Assembly (NCBI GenBank): GCA_963719345.1
Contig: CAVRCA010000005.1
Span: forward strand, 186,001-250,000
DNA from: CAVRCA01 sp963719345
GTDB lineage: Bacteria; Pseudomonadota; Alphaproteobacteria; Acetobacterales; Acetobacteraceae
Length of the DNA stretch: 64,000 nucleotides
Reading direction: 5' to 3'
The notes under the pieces are model-generated. The model did no database searches. It was not told the DNA's origin and worked only from the letters and a program-made list of their open reading frames with translations. This document shows, piece by piece, positions 45,948 through 54,205 of the stretch (the first letter of the stretch is position 1; the number at the start of each line of letters is the position of its first letter). Position numbers and translations under genes: made by a program.

Positions 45948-46856
45948 ATGGCAATCTGGATCCCGATCACGCTCGCCGCCGCGCTGTTCCAGACGTGGCG
46001 GACCGCCCTGCAGCAGAAGCTGCGTCATCTGCTGTCGATCAACGGCGCGGGCTTCGTCCGGTTCCTCTACGGCGCGCCGACCGCTTTGGTGCTGCTGGTT
46101 GCCGCACTCGGCGCAACGGGAGCGCCGCTGCCGGCAGCCAACCCGCGCTTCGTCGTCCTCTGCATCCTCGGTGGCCTGACCCAGATCGTCGGCACCAACC
46201 TGTTGATCATGGCGTTCGGCTTCCGCAACTTCGCCGTCGGGACGGCGTACGCTAAGACCGAGGCGGCGCAGACCGCAGTCATCGCCTGGATCGTCCTCGG
46301 CGAGACGCTCCGGCCGTTGGCCATCGTCGGCATCCTCGTCGGTCTGTGCGGCGTGATGACCCTGTCGCTGGCCGGACGGGGCATGCGGCCGCGCGAGATG
46401 CTCGATGCTACCCTGCAACCCGCCGCACTCTGCGGCCTGTCCGCCGGCCTGCTGTTCGGCGTCACCGCCATCCTGATCAAGCTGGCGAACCAGGCGCTCG
46501 AGGGGCCGAGCATCGTCGTGCGCGCCATCTTCTCGCTGTTCGTCACCAACACGCTGCAGACCATCATGCAGGGTAGCTGGCTCGCCTGGCGGGAACCGGC
46601 GGAGCTGCGCAAGGCGGTCACGACATGGCGCAGCTCGTGCTGGGCGGGCACGTTGTCGGCCTGCGGCTCGGCCTGCTGGTTCACCGCGTTCGCGCTGGCC
46701 CCCGTCGCGCTGGTGCGCGCGATCGGTCAGGTGGAAGTCGTGTTCACCCTGCTGTTCAGCCGGTTCTACCTCAAGGAGGTGCTGCGTCGGATCGACGTCG
46801 TCGGGCTGCTGCTGGTGGTGGCCGGCGTCATGCTGATCGTGCTGGCGGGCCGCTGA
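45948..46856 (+). CDS. EamA/DMT-family transporter
   Basis: The 302-residue membrane protein has about ten hydrophobic segments arranged as two EamA-like halves (RFLYGAPTALVLLVAALGA, GTNLLIMAFGFRNFAVGTAYAKTEAAQTA, and SIVVRAIFSLFVTNTL to the end LLLVVAGVMLIVLAGR). KTEAA near the end of helix four and GETLRPLAIVGILVGLCGVM are DMT-superfamily features. It probably exports amino acids or metabolites; substrate unknown. It is tail-to-tail with the metallo-beta-lactamase gene, overlapping by 29 bp. Confidence 0.85.
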   Translation: MAIWIPITLAAALFQTWRTALQQKLRHLLSINGAGFVRFLYGAPTALVLLVAALGATGAPLPAANPRFVVLCILGGLTQIVGTNLLIMAFGFRNFAVGTAYAKTEAAQTAVIAWIVLGETLRPLAIVGILVGLCGVMTLSLAGRGMRPREMLDATLQPAALCGLSAGLLFGVTAILIKLANQALEGPSIVVRAIFSLFVTNTLQTIMQGSWLAWREPAELRKAVTTWRSSCWAGTLSACGSACWFTAFALAPVALVRAIGQVEVVFTLLFSRFYLKEVLRRIDVVGLLLVVAGVMLIVLAGR

Positions 46857-47649
46857 TCGCGGCGAGGTAGCGCTGCACGGATCGCGCGATCGCCGGCTTG
46901 CCGCCCGTGGTGATGATGCGGTCGAACCAGGCGCCGTAGATCGGCTCGAATGCAAACGGCTCGAGCGTGGCGGCGATGTGCTGCACCGAGCCGGCATCGA
47001 GAGGGATCAGGTCGGGGTAGCTGCGCATGAAGCTGACCAGCTTGTCGGGCCCCACCTGCACGATGTCGCCGCTCAGCAGCGCGCCCTGGCCGTCCGCGCC
47101 TGCCGACCAGTGCAGCACCGTGCCGCCCTCGAAATGGCCGCCGCACCGGATCAGCGTGAGGCCCGGAGCGATCTCATGGGTCTCTCCCTCCCAGAACCGC
47201 ACGGCCGCGTCGGACCGCATGACCCATTGCCGATCGGCTGCGTGCAGCAAGATCGGCGCGTCGAAGGCGCGGCTCCATTCCACCATCGAGGCATAAAAAT
47301 GGGGATGGGAGATGGCGATCGCGCTGATGCCCCCGAGCGCGCGCACGATGTCGATCGCCGCCTCGTCGATGAACGGGATGCAGTCCCACATCACGTTGCT
47401 GGCGCCGGTGCGCACCAGCAACGCGCGCTGACCGATGGCGAAGCTCGGCGCCATGCCGATGCCCATCAGGCCCGGCTCATGCTCGCGGAAGCTTACGAAG
47501 TGCCGTCGCCGCAGCGCTCCCAGGGTGGTCCAGGACTGGCCGAGCGGATTGACGTATTGCCGCTCCTCCTCGCAGATGGCGCACTCTGCCGGCGGCGTGT
47601 CGGACGGCGTGTACTGCGTGCCGCACGTCGTGCAGATGAATCCGGGCAT
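46828..47649 (-). CDS. Metallo-beta-lactamase-fold protein with N-terminal zinc ribbon
   Basis: The 273-residue protein begins with a rubredoxin-like zinc ribbon (Cys6, Cys9, Cys23, Cys26; CTTCGTQYTP and CAICEEERQ), followed by a metallo-beta-lactamase domain. The usual HxHxDH is replaced by SHPHFYASM, so the metal site is altered; HFEGGTV, GDIVQVGPDK and a later Asp remain. It probably acts as a divergent hydrolase or a redox-linked protein. It lies 7 bp before the HIBCH-like gene on the same strand. Function uncertain. Confidence 0.8.
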   Translation of the reverse strand: MPGFICTTCGTQYTPSDTPPAECAICEEERQYVNPLGQSWTTLGALRRRHFVSFREHEPGLMGIGMAPSFAIGQRALLVRTGASNVMWDCIPFIDEAAIDIVRALGGISAIAISHPHFYASMVEWSRAFDAPILLHAADRQWVMRSDAAVRFWEGETHEIAPGLTLIRCGGHFEGGTVLHWSAGADGQGALLSGDIVQVGPDKLVSFMRSYPDLIPLDAGSVQHIAATLEPFAFEPIYGAWFDRIITTGGKPAIARSVQRYLAAISGPPARSA

Positions 47650-47656
47650 CCCCGAG

Positions 47657-48661
47657 TCACCCGAACAGCCGGGCTATGGCGGCGGGATCGACATCCCCGA
47701 TGCGGCCCGGCGACCATTTCGGCTGCCGGTCCTTGTCGACCACCATGGCGCGCACACCCTCCTGGAACTCGTGGTGCTGCGTGACGGTGCGGGTCAGTTC
47801 CAGCTCGTTCTGCAGCGCCCGCGGAAGCGTGCTGTGGGCGCCGCGCCGGATGATTTCGAGTGACCAGAACAGCGAAGACGGCGACATTCCGCGCAAGGTC
47901 GCGAGAGTGTTCCGGGCCCAATCGCTGGCGTCGCTCTCGAGGCGGCGAACGATCTCGGGAATGCTGTCCGCGCCAAAGCATCGGTCGATGGCGGCGCGAT
48001 GCGGGGCGAGCGAGAAAGCGGGCAACGGCTCGGCAAACATCGCGAGCACCGCCGGCCCGTCGGTCGCCAGCGAGGCTGAAAGATCGGCGATCCGCTCGCG
48101 CGGGACGAAATGGGTGGCGAACCCCGCATGGACGGCGTCGCTGCCTTTCGCCCGCGCGCCGGTCAGCCCGAAATACAAGCCGAGCTGCCCCGGCATCCGA
48201 GGCAGGAAGTGCGTCGCGCCGATGTCGGGAAAAAACCCGATCGCGGTTTCCGGCATCGCGAACAGCGCGTGTTCGCTGGCCACCCGGTAGGCACCATGCA
48301 CGGAAACGCCGATACCGCCGCCCATGCAGATGCCGTCGACCAGCGCGACATACGGTTTCGGGTAGGTGGCGATCGCGAGGTTGAGGGCGTATTCCTCGCG
48401 AAAGAACGTCTCCACGAAATCCCGCTCGCCGGCCATCGCGCGCTCGCGCAAAGCGCGGATGTCGCCGCCGGCGCAAAACGCCCGCTCGCCGGTGCCCTCG
48501 ATGACCACCGCGTGGACGGACGGATCGTCGCGCCACTCGGCAATCGCGGTCGCGCACGCCTGGATCATCGGCAGGTCGAGGGCGTTCAGCGTCTTGGGCC
48601 GGTTCAGCCTGATCCGACCGATCCGTCCGTCGCGTGCGGCAACAACGCTGTCATCCGACAT
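47657..48661 (-). CDS. 3-hydroxyisobutyryl-CoA hydrolase / enoyl-CoA hydratase family
   Basis: The 334-residue protein has the crotonase fold: RLNRPKTLNALDLPMI, AFCAGGDIRAL (oxyanion loop), CMGGGIGVSVHGAYRVA, and FAMPETAIGFFPDIGATHFL with the Glu/Asp pair used by HIBCH enzymes. Length and C-terminal extension (EFQEGVRAMVVDKDRQPKW) match 3-hydroxyisobutyryl-CoA hydrolase rather than simple enoyl-CoA hydratase. The role would be valine catabolism. The neighbouring acyl-CoA dehydrogenases and CoA-transferases fit this. Confidence 0.87.
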   Translation of the reverse strand: MSDDSVVAARDGRIGRIRLNRPKTLNALDLPMIQACATAIAEWRDDPSVHAVVIEGTGERAFCAGGDIRALRERAMAGERDFVETFFREEYALNLAIATYPKPYVALVDGICMGGGIGVSVHGAYRVASEHALFAMPETAIGFFPDIGATHFLPRMPGQLGLYFGLTGARAKGSDAVHAGFATHFVPRERIADLSASLATDGPAVLAMFAEPLPAFSLAPHRAAIDRCFGADSIPEIVRRLESDASDWARNTLATLRGMSPSSLFWSLEIIRRGAHSTLPRALQNELELTRTVTQHHEFQEGVRAMVVDKDRQPKWSPGRIGDVDPAAIARLFG

Positions 48662-48728
48662 GCAATCTCTCTCTTCCGGGTCGCCTTCCTATAGCGGCGG
48701 ATCGGCGGCCCGGCGAGAGCGGTGTCCC

Positions 48729-49166
48729 TTACTGCTGGAACCGGGTCAGATAACGGGTCGCCAACGCACCGATCAGCAGCCCCGAGACATGCCGTAGCCC
48801 CAGCAGTCGGGCGACCGGCGCGAACGCCGACGCCGTCGCCGCCGTGATGGCGAGTTGCTGCTTCGCCTGGTCGCGCACCACGATCGCTTCCCGCTCCACC
48901 CGATCCGGCGAGGAACGCGAGGCGAGGAAGCCGAGGATGCCGGTGATCACGAGGTCGACCGCGAGCACGATCAGCGCCGCGATCAGGGGCGAGACGACCT
49001 TCACGAGCGCCAGCCAGGCCGTGAAATGCGCAACGGCGATGAAGCAGATCGCGAACACCGCCGCAACCGCTCCCATGATGACCTGCGTGACACGGCGACG
49101 AGCCATGCGACGAAGGCGGAGCCCCTCCGCCTCTGCGGCGATCCGGGCGAGACGAAGGGTGCGCAT
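48729..49166 (-). CDS. Small two-helix membrane protein (phage-holin-like superfamily)
   Basis: The 145-residue protein has two strong membrane helices (VIMGAVAAVFAICFIAVAHFTAWLAL and LIAALIVLAVDLVITGILGF region), a basic N-terminus and a C-terminal amphipathic part. It resembles the putative holin/YqjE-type proteins that accompany DUF883 proteins, and here the DUF883 gene is 3 bp upstream in the same direction. Possibly a ribosome- or envelope-associated stress pair; function unknown. Confidence 0.7.
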   Translation of the reverse strand: MRTLRLARIAAEAEGLRLRRMARRRVTQVIMGAVAAVFAICFIAVAHFTAWLALVKVVSPLIAALIVLAVDLVITGILGFLASRSSPDRVEREAIVVRDQAKQQLAITAATASAFAPVARLLGLRHVSGLLIGALATRYLTRFQQ

Positions 49167-49169
49167 CGA

Positions 49170-49433
49170 TCAGCGAACGATGCGGCCGATCAGGAACCCG
49201 ACCCCCGCGGCGATCGCCAGAGCGGTAAGCGGTTGCTCGCGTACGCGCCCCGACATCGCTTCGGCCTGCTCCTGGGCCATGTCGCTTGCCGCCCTTGCCG
49301 CGCTGCCCGCCCGGTCGGCCGCTCCGCTGATGGCCGGAGTGATCCGGTCGCGCATGAGGGTGTCCACCTGATCGCGCAGCTTCGCAATCTGTTCCTTGGC
49401 GTCACTGGCTGTGTCGGACATCGAGTTGGCCAT
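49170..49433 (-). CDS. DUF883 (ElaB/YqjD-like) membrane-anchored protein
   Basis: The 87-residue protein is a helical DUF883 member: ASDAKEQIAKLRDQVDTLMRDRITP, AARAASDMAQEQAEAMSGRVREQP, and a C-terminal anchor LTALAIAAGVGFLIGRIVR. E. coli relatives bind inactive ribosomes at the membrane in stationary phase. The start at 49433 (MANSMSD) gives the family length; the longer frame upstream is shadow. It heads a two-gene unit with the downstream membrane protein. Confidence 0.8.
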   Translation of the reverse strand: MANSMSDTASDAKEQIAKLRDQVDTLMRDRITPAISGAADRAGSAARAASDMAQEQAEAMSGRVREQPLTALAIAAGVGFLIGRIVR

Positions 49434-49585
49434 GAGCGAGACTCCGCAATGATTGTATCGCGCCAACGTCCTGCTTGGCGCGTGGTTGCCCCCTGGCGTG
49501 ATCGCGCATCGAGGCAACGCCGCATTGCCGGCGGCGTTGCCGAACGATACGGTCACACGCTGGCGGGGACTGGAGCTGCACCGAA

Positions 49586-50608
49586 ATGATCGCTCGCCTC
49601 CTTGTCGCAGCCGCGGCGCTGGCTGCTTCGAGCGCCTCGGCGCGCGAACTGACGATCGGCCTGCGCAACCCGGCGGACCGGACTGTGGTCGAACGTATCT
49701 ATGTCAAACCCTTTGCCGCCGCCGCGGCGATCCCGGTGCAGATCGGCGAGTGGGATGGCGCGACCGAGTCGCTGCGTGGTCGGAAAGAGGCGGGTGGTTC
49801 TCTCGACCTGGTGATCGTTCCCGCCGATACGTTGCTGGGCGGCTGCGATGACGGCAGCTTCGAAAAGCTCGACTGGTCGGCGATCGGCGGCAAGGATCAC
49901 TATCTTCCCGCCGGCGTCTCCGATTGCGGTGTCGGGTTTGCCGTCGTCAGCACCGTTCTGGCCTGGGACCGCGACAAGTTTCCGGGCACGCCGACCTGGG
50001 CCGATTTTTGGGACGTGGCGAAATATCCCGGCAAGCGCGGGCTGCAGAAGGGGCCGCGCACCAATCTCGAAATCGCTCTCCTGGCGGATGGCGTGGCGCC
50101 TGGCGACGTCTACCGTCTGCTGCGCTCGCCCGATGGCATCGAGCGTGCGTTCCGCAAGCTCGACCAGATCAGGCCGTATGCCGTGTGGTGGGACACCGCC
50201 GCGGACGCGGTGCGCATCCTCGGCTCGGGCGAGGTGCTGATGACCAGCGCGGGCAGCGGGCCGATCGCCCTGGCGAACCGTTCCGAGCACCGCAATTTCG
50301 GCATGCAGGCGACCAACAGCCTGTCCGCCGTCGAGAGCTGGGCCGTCCTGAAGGGAACCCCCAATCTGCGGCAGGCTCACCAGTTCCTCTATTTCGTCGG
50401 CGACTCGGCGGTCCAGGCCCGGCTGTCGTCGATCATTCCGTATTCGGGCCTCGCCAAGGGAGCGAGCGACGGATTGCCGCCGGAGGTCGCGGCCGCGCTG
50501 CCCCTCAGTCCTGCCAACCAGGCCTCGACGTTGCCGATCGACGAGGCGTTCTGGCGCGACAACGCCGACAAGCTGGGTCAGCGTTTCAGCGCCTGGCTGG
50601 CCCGCTGA
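49586..50608 (+). CDS. Periplasmic ABC substrate-binding protein, spermidine/putrescine-type
   Basis: The 340-residue protein has signal peptide MIARLLVAAAALAASSASA and a PotD-like binding fold: SLDLVIVPADTLLGGCDDG, FAVVSTVLAWDRDKF, TWADFWDVAKYPGKRGLQKG, VLMTSAGSGPIALANRS and SSIIPYSGLAKGA. It would capture a polyamine or related cation for an ABC importer. No permease or ATPase gene is adjacent, so it is either an orphan or works with components elsewhere. Confidence 0.8.
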   Translation: MIARLLVAAAALAASSASARELTIGLRNPADRTVVERIYVKPFAAAAAIPVQIGEWDGATESLRGRKEAGGSLDLVIVPADTLLGGCDDGSFEKLDWSAIGGKDHYLPAGVSDCGVGFAVVSTVLAWDRDKFPGTPTWADFWDVAKYPGKRGLQKGPRTNLEIALLADGVAPGDVYRLLRSPDGIERAFRKLDQIRPYAVWWDTAADAVRILGSGEVLMTSAGSGPIALANRSEHRNFGMQATNSLSAVESWAVLKGTPNLRQAHQFLYFVGDSAVQARLSSIIPYSGLAKGASDGLPPEVAAALPLSPANQASTLPIDEAFWRDNADKLGQRFSAWLAR

Positions 50609-50640
50609 GCGCAGTTCCGGTCCGGCCAGCCGAATGCGGG

Positions 50641-51633
50641 TCAGCCGGGGGTCGCCAGCTCTTCGACGCTGGACCGAGCGGAGGGGCTCGCGAAGGCGGC
50701 CAGCGCCGAGCCGCTCTTCGCCAGCGCGAAGGTCCGTCCGCTGACCCTGATCTCGACCTTGGTCTCGTCGGCCGGCGCGAACGACTCGAGGTCGACCTGG
50801 AACCCGTGATTGCCGTTGCCGAAGCCCGCCTGCTCGAGGTCGCGGCGGAAGCGGTCGGCCCGCACGGTCGCAACCTTCCTGTCGTCCAGCAACAGGTCGA
50901 CGTCGACCGGTTCAAGCTCGCCCAGTTGGCAACACCAGCCGTGCAAAACGCCATTTTCCAGCAGGTCGATGGCGCCCGCGAACTGCCGCCGCGCGCCTTG
51001 CACGTAAGCCTCCGGGCTTGGCTGGACCGTGCGGACCATGCGGGAGAGTGTGTCGAGATTGGGGGTCAGGCCGCAGAACCGGACCAGGGCGGCGATGAAA
51101 TCCGCCGGCTTGATCAACGCCTTCTCGTAGCTCAACAGCAAGGTCGGGCAATCCGCACGCCGCATGAACTCGATGAGGGCTTGCATCGCCGTCAGCGAGT
51201 CCTCAAGCGAACCAAGTGGGTCGAAATACTCCGAGACCATGTTCCGGATCGCCACCGCCACCGGGTCACGGAAGACCAGGATGAGATGCGGGTTGCGGAA
51301 CCGGGATACGTCCGCGTGGCGCAGAAAGGCGTGGAGGTTGGGCAGCTTGAAGCCCCAGTCGCGGTGCTCGGCGTTGCGGGCGGCGATCGCGCTCCCGAGC
51401 AGCCTCTGGTGTCCCGACTGCAGGATGGCCAGCATCTCGCGGTCCTCGCCGACCAGTTCGGCGAGATGCGTGCCGAGGTGCAAGCCGGCCTCGCGCAGCG
51501 CCGCAGCGATCAGCGTCGTGCCGCCGCGGGCCACGCCGGAAATGATGAACGTCCGCCCGTTCGCACCCGCACCGCCGGTCTGTCCACCCGGCCTGAACAC
51601 CCATCCGTCAGAGACCGTCCAATTGGTATCCAT
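50641..51633 (-). CDS. Sulfotransferase-family protein with C-terminal extra domain
   Basis: The 330-residue protein has the P-loop of sulfotransferases (IISGVARGGTTLIAAALREAG near residue 30), WGFKLPNLHAFL, VFRDPVAVAIRNM (3'-phosphate Arg/Ser region) and LLLSYEKALIKP. After residue 230 a second domain (GWCCQLGELEPVDVDLLLDDRKVA, ADRFRRDLEQAGFGNGNHGF) forms a small beta-sandwich seen in some alphaproteobacterial surface-glycan enzymes. It would transfer sulfate from PAPS to a glycan or lipid. The start at 51633 is ATG; a GTG at 51636 is directly upstream. Confidence 0.82.
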   Translation of the reverse strand: MDTNWTVSDGWVFRPGGQTGGAGANGRTFIISGVARGGTTLIAAALREAGLHLGTHLAELVGEDREMLAILQSGHQRLLGSAIAARNAEHRDWGFKLPNLHAFLRHADVSRFRNPHLILVFRDPVAVAIRNMVSEYFDPLGSLEDSLTAMQALIEFMRRADCPTLLLSYEKALIKPADFIAALVRFCGLTPNLDTLSRMVRTVQPSPEAYVQGARRQFAGAIDLLENGVLHGWCCQLGELEPVDVDLLLDDRKVATVRADRFRRDLEQAGFGNGNHGFQVDLESFAPADETKVEIRVSGRTFALAKSGSALAAFASPSARSSVEELATPG

Positions 51634-51773
51634 CACCCTCGACCCTGCGACGCGCCGGCGCGAAAAAGCTTAGCGCCCTACAACTCCGAAAGGAACCGTC
51701 GTTCACCGGGTCTCTTGCGTGGAAAAGGATGTCCGGAGCGGGCTCGCGCTGCCCGACCCGGACAATTCGGACG

Positions 51774-54107
51774 TCAGGCCGCCGCCCGGGCGCCCTCCAG
51801 CGCGCGCCAGACGCGCTCCGGCGTGGCGGGCATGTCGAGCTGGCTGACGCCGGCCGAGCGAAGCGCATCGACGATCGCGTTCATCACCGCCGGCGGGCTG
51901 CCGACCGCGCCGGCCTCGCCCGCCCCCTTTACCCCGAGCGGATTGGTGGCGCAGGGAACCTCCACGAAGTCGACCTCGACATTCGGCAGATCGCCCGCCC
52001 GCGGCAGCGCGTAGTCCATGAAGCTGCCCGACAGGAGCTGGCCGGACGAGCCGTCATAGGCGGTGCGCTCGAACACGGCTTGGCCGATCCCCTGGGCCAC
52101 CCCGCCATGCACCTGGCCGCGCACGATCATCGGGTTGACCGCCTTTCCGACGTCGTCGCAGACGACGTAGCGCACGATCTCGACATGCCCGGTGTCGGCG
52201 TCGACCTCGACCTCGGCGACATGGCACCCGTTCGGAAACGTGTGGTTGTCGATGTTGGCGACCTCCGCCGCGTCCAGCGTGGTGACGTCCTGCCCGGCAT
52301 CCGCCTTCTGGCGCTGCGCCAGAGCGAGGGCGATGATGTCCATGCCGCGATCAGTGCCGACGATCGAGAACCGGCCGTTCTCGAAGGTGATGTCGGCCGC
52401 CGCCGCCTCCAGCGCCTCGGACGCGGCTTTTTTCCCCTTCTCGATCACGCTCGATGCGGTCAGCAGGATCGCCTGCCCCTCCGAGTAGAGGCTGCGCGCC
52501 CCGCCGGTGCCGCCGCCGACCGGGATCGTGTCGGTGTCGCCCTGGCGGATGCGGATGCGCTCGCCGTCCACCCCGAGCCGGTCGGCGGTCAACTGGACGT
52601 AGGCGGTCTCGTGGCCCTGCCCGGTGGACTGGGTCCCGACATAGACATCGACGAACCCGTCATCGGCGAAGCGGATCTCGGCCCGCTCGGTGGGGTCGCC
52701 GCCGGTCGCCTCCAGATAGTAGGAGAGGCCGAGGCCGCGCCGCTTGCCCCGCTTGGCCGCCGCCTCGCGGCGAGTGGGAAAACCTTTCCAGTCGACTTTG
52801 TCCAAGGCGGCGTCGAGCACGCGGACGAAGTCGCCGCTGTCGTAGTTCTTGCCGACGGGCGTCGCATGCGGCATCGCCGACGGCGGCACCATGTTGCGCC
52901 GGCGGAACTCGATACGGTCTATGTTGAGCTGCTGCGCCGCGGCATCCATCAGGCGTTCGACCAGATAGTTCGCCTCCGGCCGGCCGGCGCCGCGATAGGC
53001 GTCCACCGGCACCGTGTTGGTGAACACGCCGATGACGTTGGCGTAGACCGCCTGGAACCCGTAGACGCTCGCCAGCACGCCGGTACCGGCGTAGGTCGGG
53101 ATGAAGGGGCCGAAATTGGACAGGTAGCCGCCCATGTTGGCGAGGTTGCGCGTGCGCAGCGCCAATAATTTCCCGTCCGCGTCCAGCGCGACCTCGCCGG
53201 TGGTGATGTTGTCGCGCCCCTGGGTGTCGGACAGGAACGCCTCGCCCCGCTCCGACGTCCAGCGCACCGGCCGGCCGAGCTTGCGTGCGGCATAGCAGGT
53301 CAGGACGTGCTCGGGATAAAGGAACAGCTTCATGCCGAAGCCGCCGCCGACGTCGGGCGTGATGATGCGGAAGTTGTCGGGTTCGGTGTTGAACACCGGG
53401 CCGGCCATCAGCTGCTTGATCAGCCAGCCGCCCTGGGTGTTGGCGTACAGCGTCCACCTTCCGCTCGCCGCGTCGTGCTCGGCGAGCGCCACACGGGGTT
53501 CCATGGACGAGACGACGATGCGGTTGTTGACCACGGTCAGGCTGACCCGGTGGGCGGCCGAGGCAAACAGCGCGTCGGTCTTGGCCTTGTCGCCGATCTC
53601 CCAGTCAAAGCAGATGTTGTTCTTGACCTCCGGCCAGACCAGCGCCTGACCGCCGTCGCTCGCGGTGGCGAGGTCGGCGACGGCGGGCAGCACGTCGTAG
53701 GGGACGTCGATCAGCTCGGCCGCGTCGCGCCCCGCCTGGGTGGTCTCGGCGACGATGAAGGCGACCGGGTCGCCCACGTGATGCACGGCGCCGTCGGCCA
53801 GCACCGGGCGCGGCGGGGCGGCGCAGTCGGTGCCGTCGCGGTTCTTCAAAAGGGCGGCGCAGGGCAGGGTGCCGAGCCCGTCCGCCTTGATGTCGGCGCT
53901 GGTATAGACGGCGACCACGCCCGGCACCGCCCTGGCCGCGCCGGTGTCGATCGCGCCGGTGATCCGCGCCGCCGCGTGCGGGCTGCGCAGCACCACTCCG
54001 TGCAGCATGCCCGGCAGGGCGATGTCTTCGGTGTAGCGCCCGTTCCCTTTGAGCAGGCGCGGATCTTCGACGCGGCGGACGGGTTGGGCGAGGCCGAACT
54101 TGCTCAT
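51774..54107 (-). CDS. Xanthine dehydrogenase-family molybdopterin-binding subunit (large subunit)
   Basis: The 777-residue protein has the large-subunit layout: KFGLAQPVRRVEDPRLLKGNGRYTEDI, ITPDVGGGFGMKLFLYPE, VDAYRGAGRPEANYLVE, QSTGQGHETAYVQ, and the catalytic Glu in KGAGEAGAVGSPP near residue 730. The active-site loop AYRGAGRPE matches aldehyde oxidase/xanthine dehydrogenase form II, not the CO-dehydrogenase AYRCSFR type. Neither the FAD (M) nor 2Fe-2S (S) subunit is adjacent, so it must use subunits from elsewhere. It hydroxylates an aldehyde or heterocycle; substrate unknown. Confidence 0.9.
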   Translation of the reverse strand: MSKFGLAQPVRRVEDPRLLKGNGRYTEDIALPGMLHGVVLRSPHAAARITGAIDTGAARAVPGVVAVYTSADIKADGLGTLPCAALLKNRDGTDCAAPPRPVLADGAVHHVGDPVAFIVAETTQAGRDAAELIDVPYDVLPAVADLATASDGGQALVWPEVKNNICFDWEIGDKAKTDALFASAAHRVSLTVVNNRIVVSSMEPRVALAEHDAASGRWTLYANTQGGWLIKQLMAGPVFNTEPDNFRIITPDVGGGFGMKLFLYPEHVLTCYAARKLGRPVRWTSERGEAFLSDTQGRDNITTGEVALDADGKLLALRTRNLANMGGYLSNFGPFIPTYAGTGVLASVYGFQAVYANVIGVFTNTVPVDAYRGAGRPEANYLVERLMDAAAQQLNIDRIEFRRRNMVPPSAMPHATPVGKNYDSGDFVRVLDAALDKVDWKGFPTRREAAAKRGKRRGLGLSYYLEATGGDPTERAEIRFADDGFVDVYVGTQSTGQGHETAYVQLTADRLGVDGERIRIRQGDTDTIPVGGGTGGARSLYSEGQAILLTASSVIEKGKKAASEALEAAAADITFENGRFSIVGTDRGMDIIALALAQRQKADAGQDVTTLDAAEVANIDNHTFPNGCHVAEVEVDADTGHVEIVRYVVCDDVGKAVNPMIVRGQVHGGVAQGIGQAVFERTAYDGSSGQLLSGSFMDYALPRAGDLPNVEVDFVEVPCATNPLGVKGAGEAGAVGSPPAVMNAIVDALRSAGVSQLDMPATPERVWRALEGARAAA

Positions 54108-54205
54108 GGCTCTATCTTACTCCGGTCTGGCAGAAGCCTCGGCAGCATGTACGCAGTTTGGCAGTCCGGCCAAGGGGCACGCACGATGTCGGCCCGCCGA
54201 AGAGC

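Noticed and set aside
45465..46997. Long minus-strand extension upstream of the SIMPL signal peptide
   Set aside because: It crosses the small secreted protein and the EamA gene in the wrong frame, and the signal peptide fixes the start at 45464.
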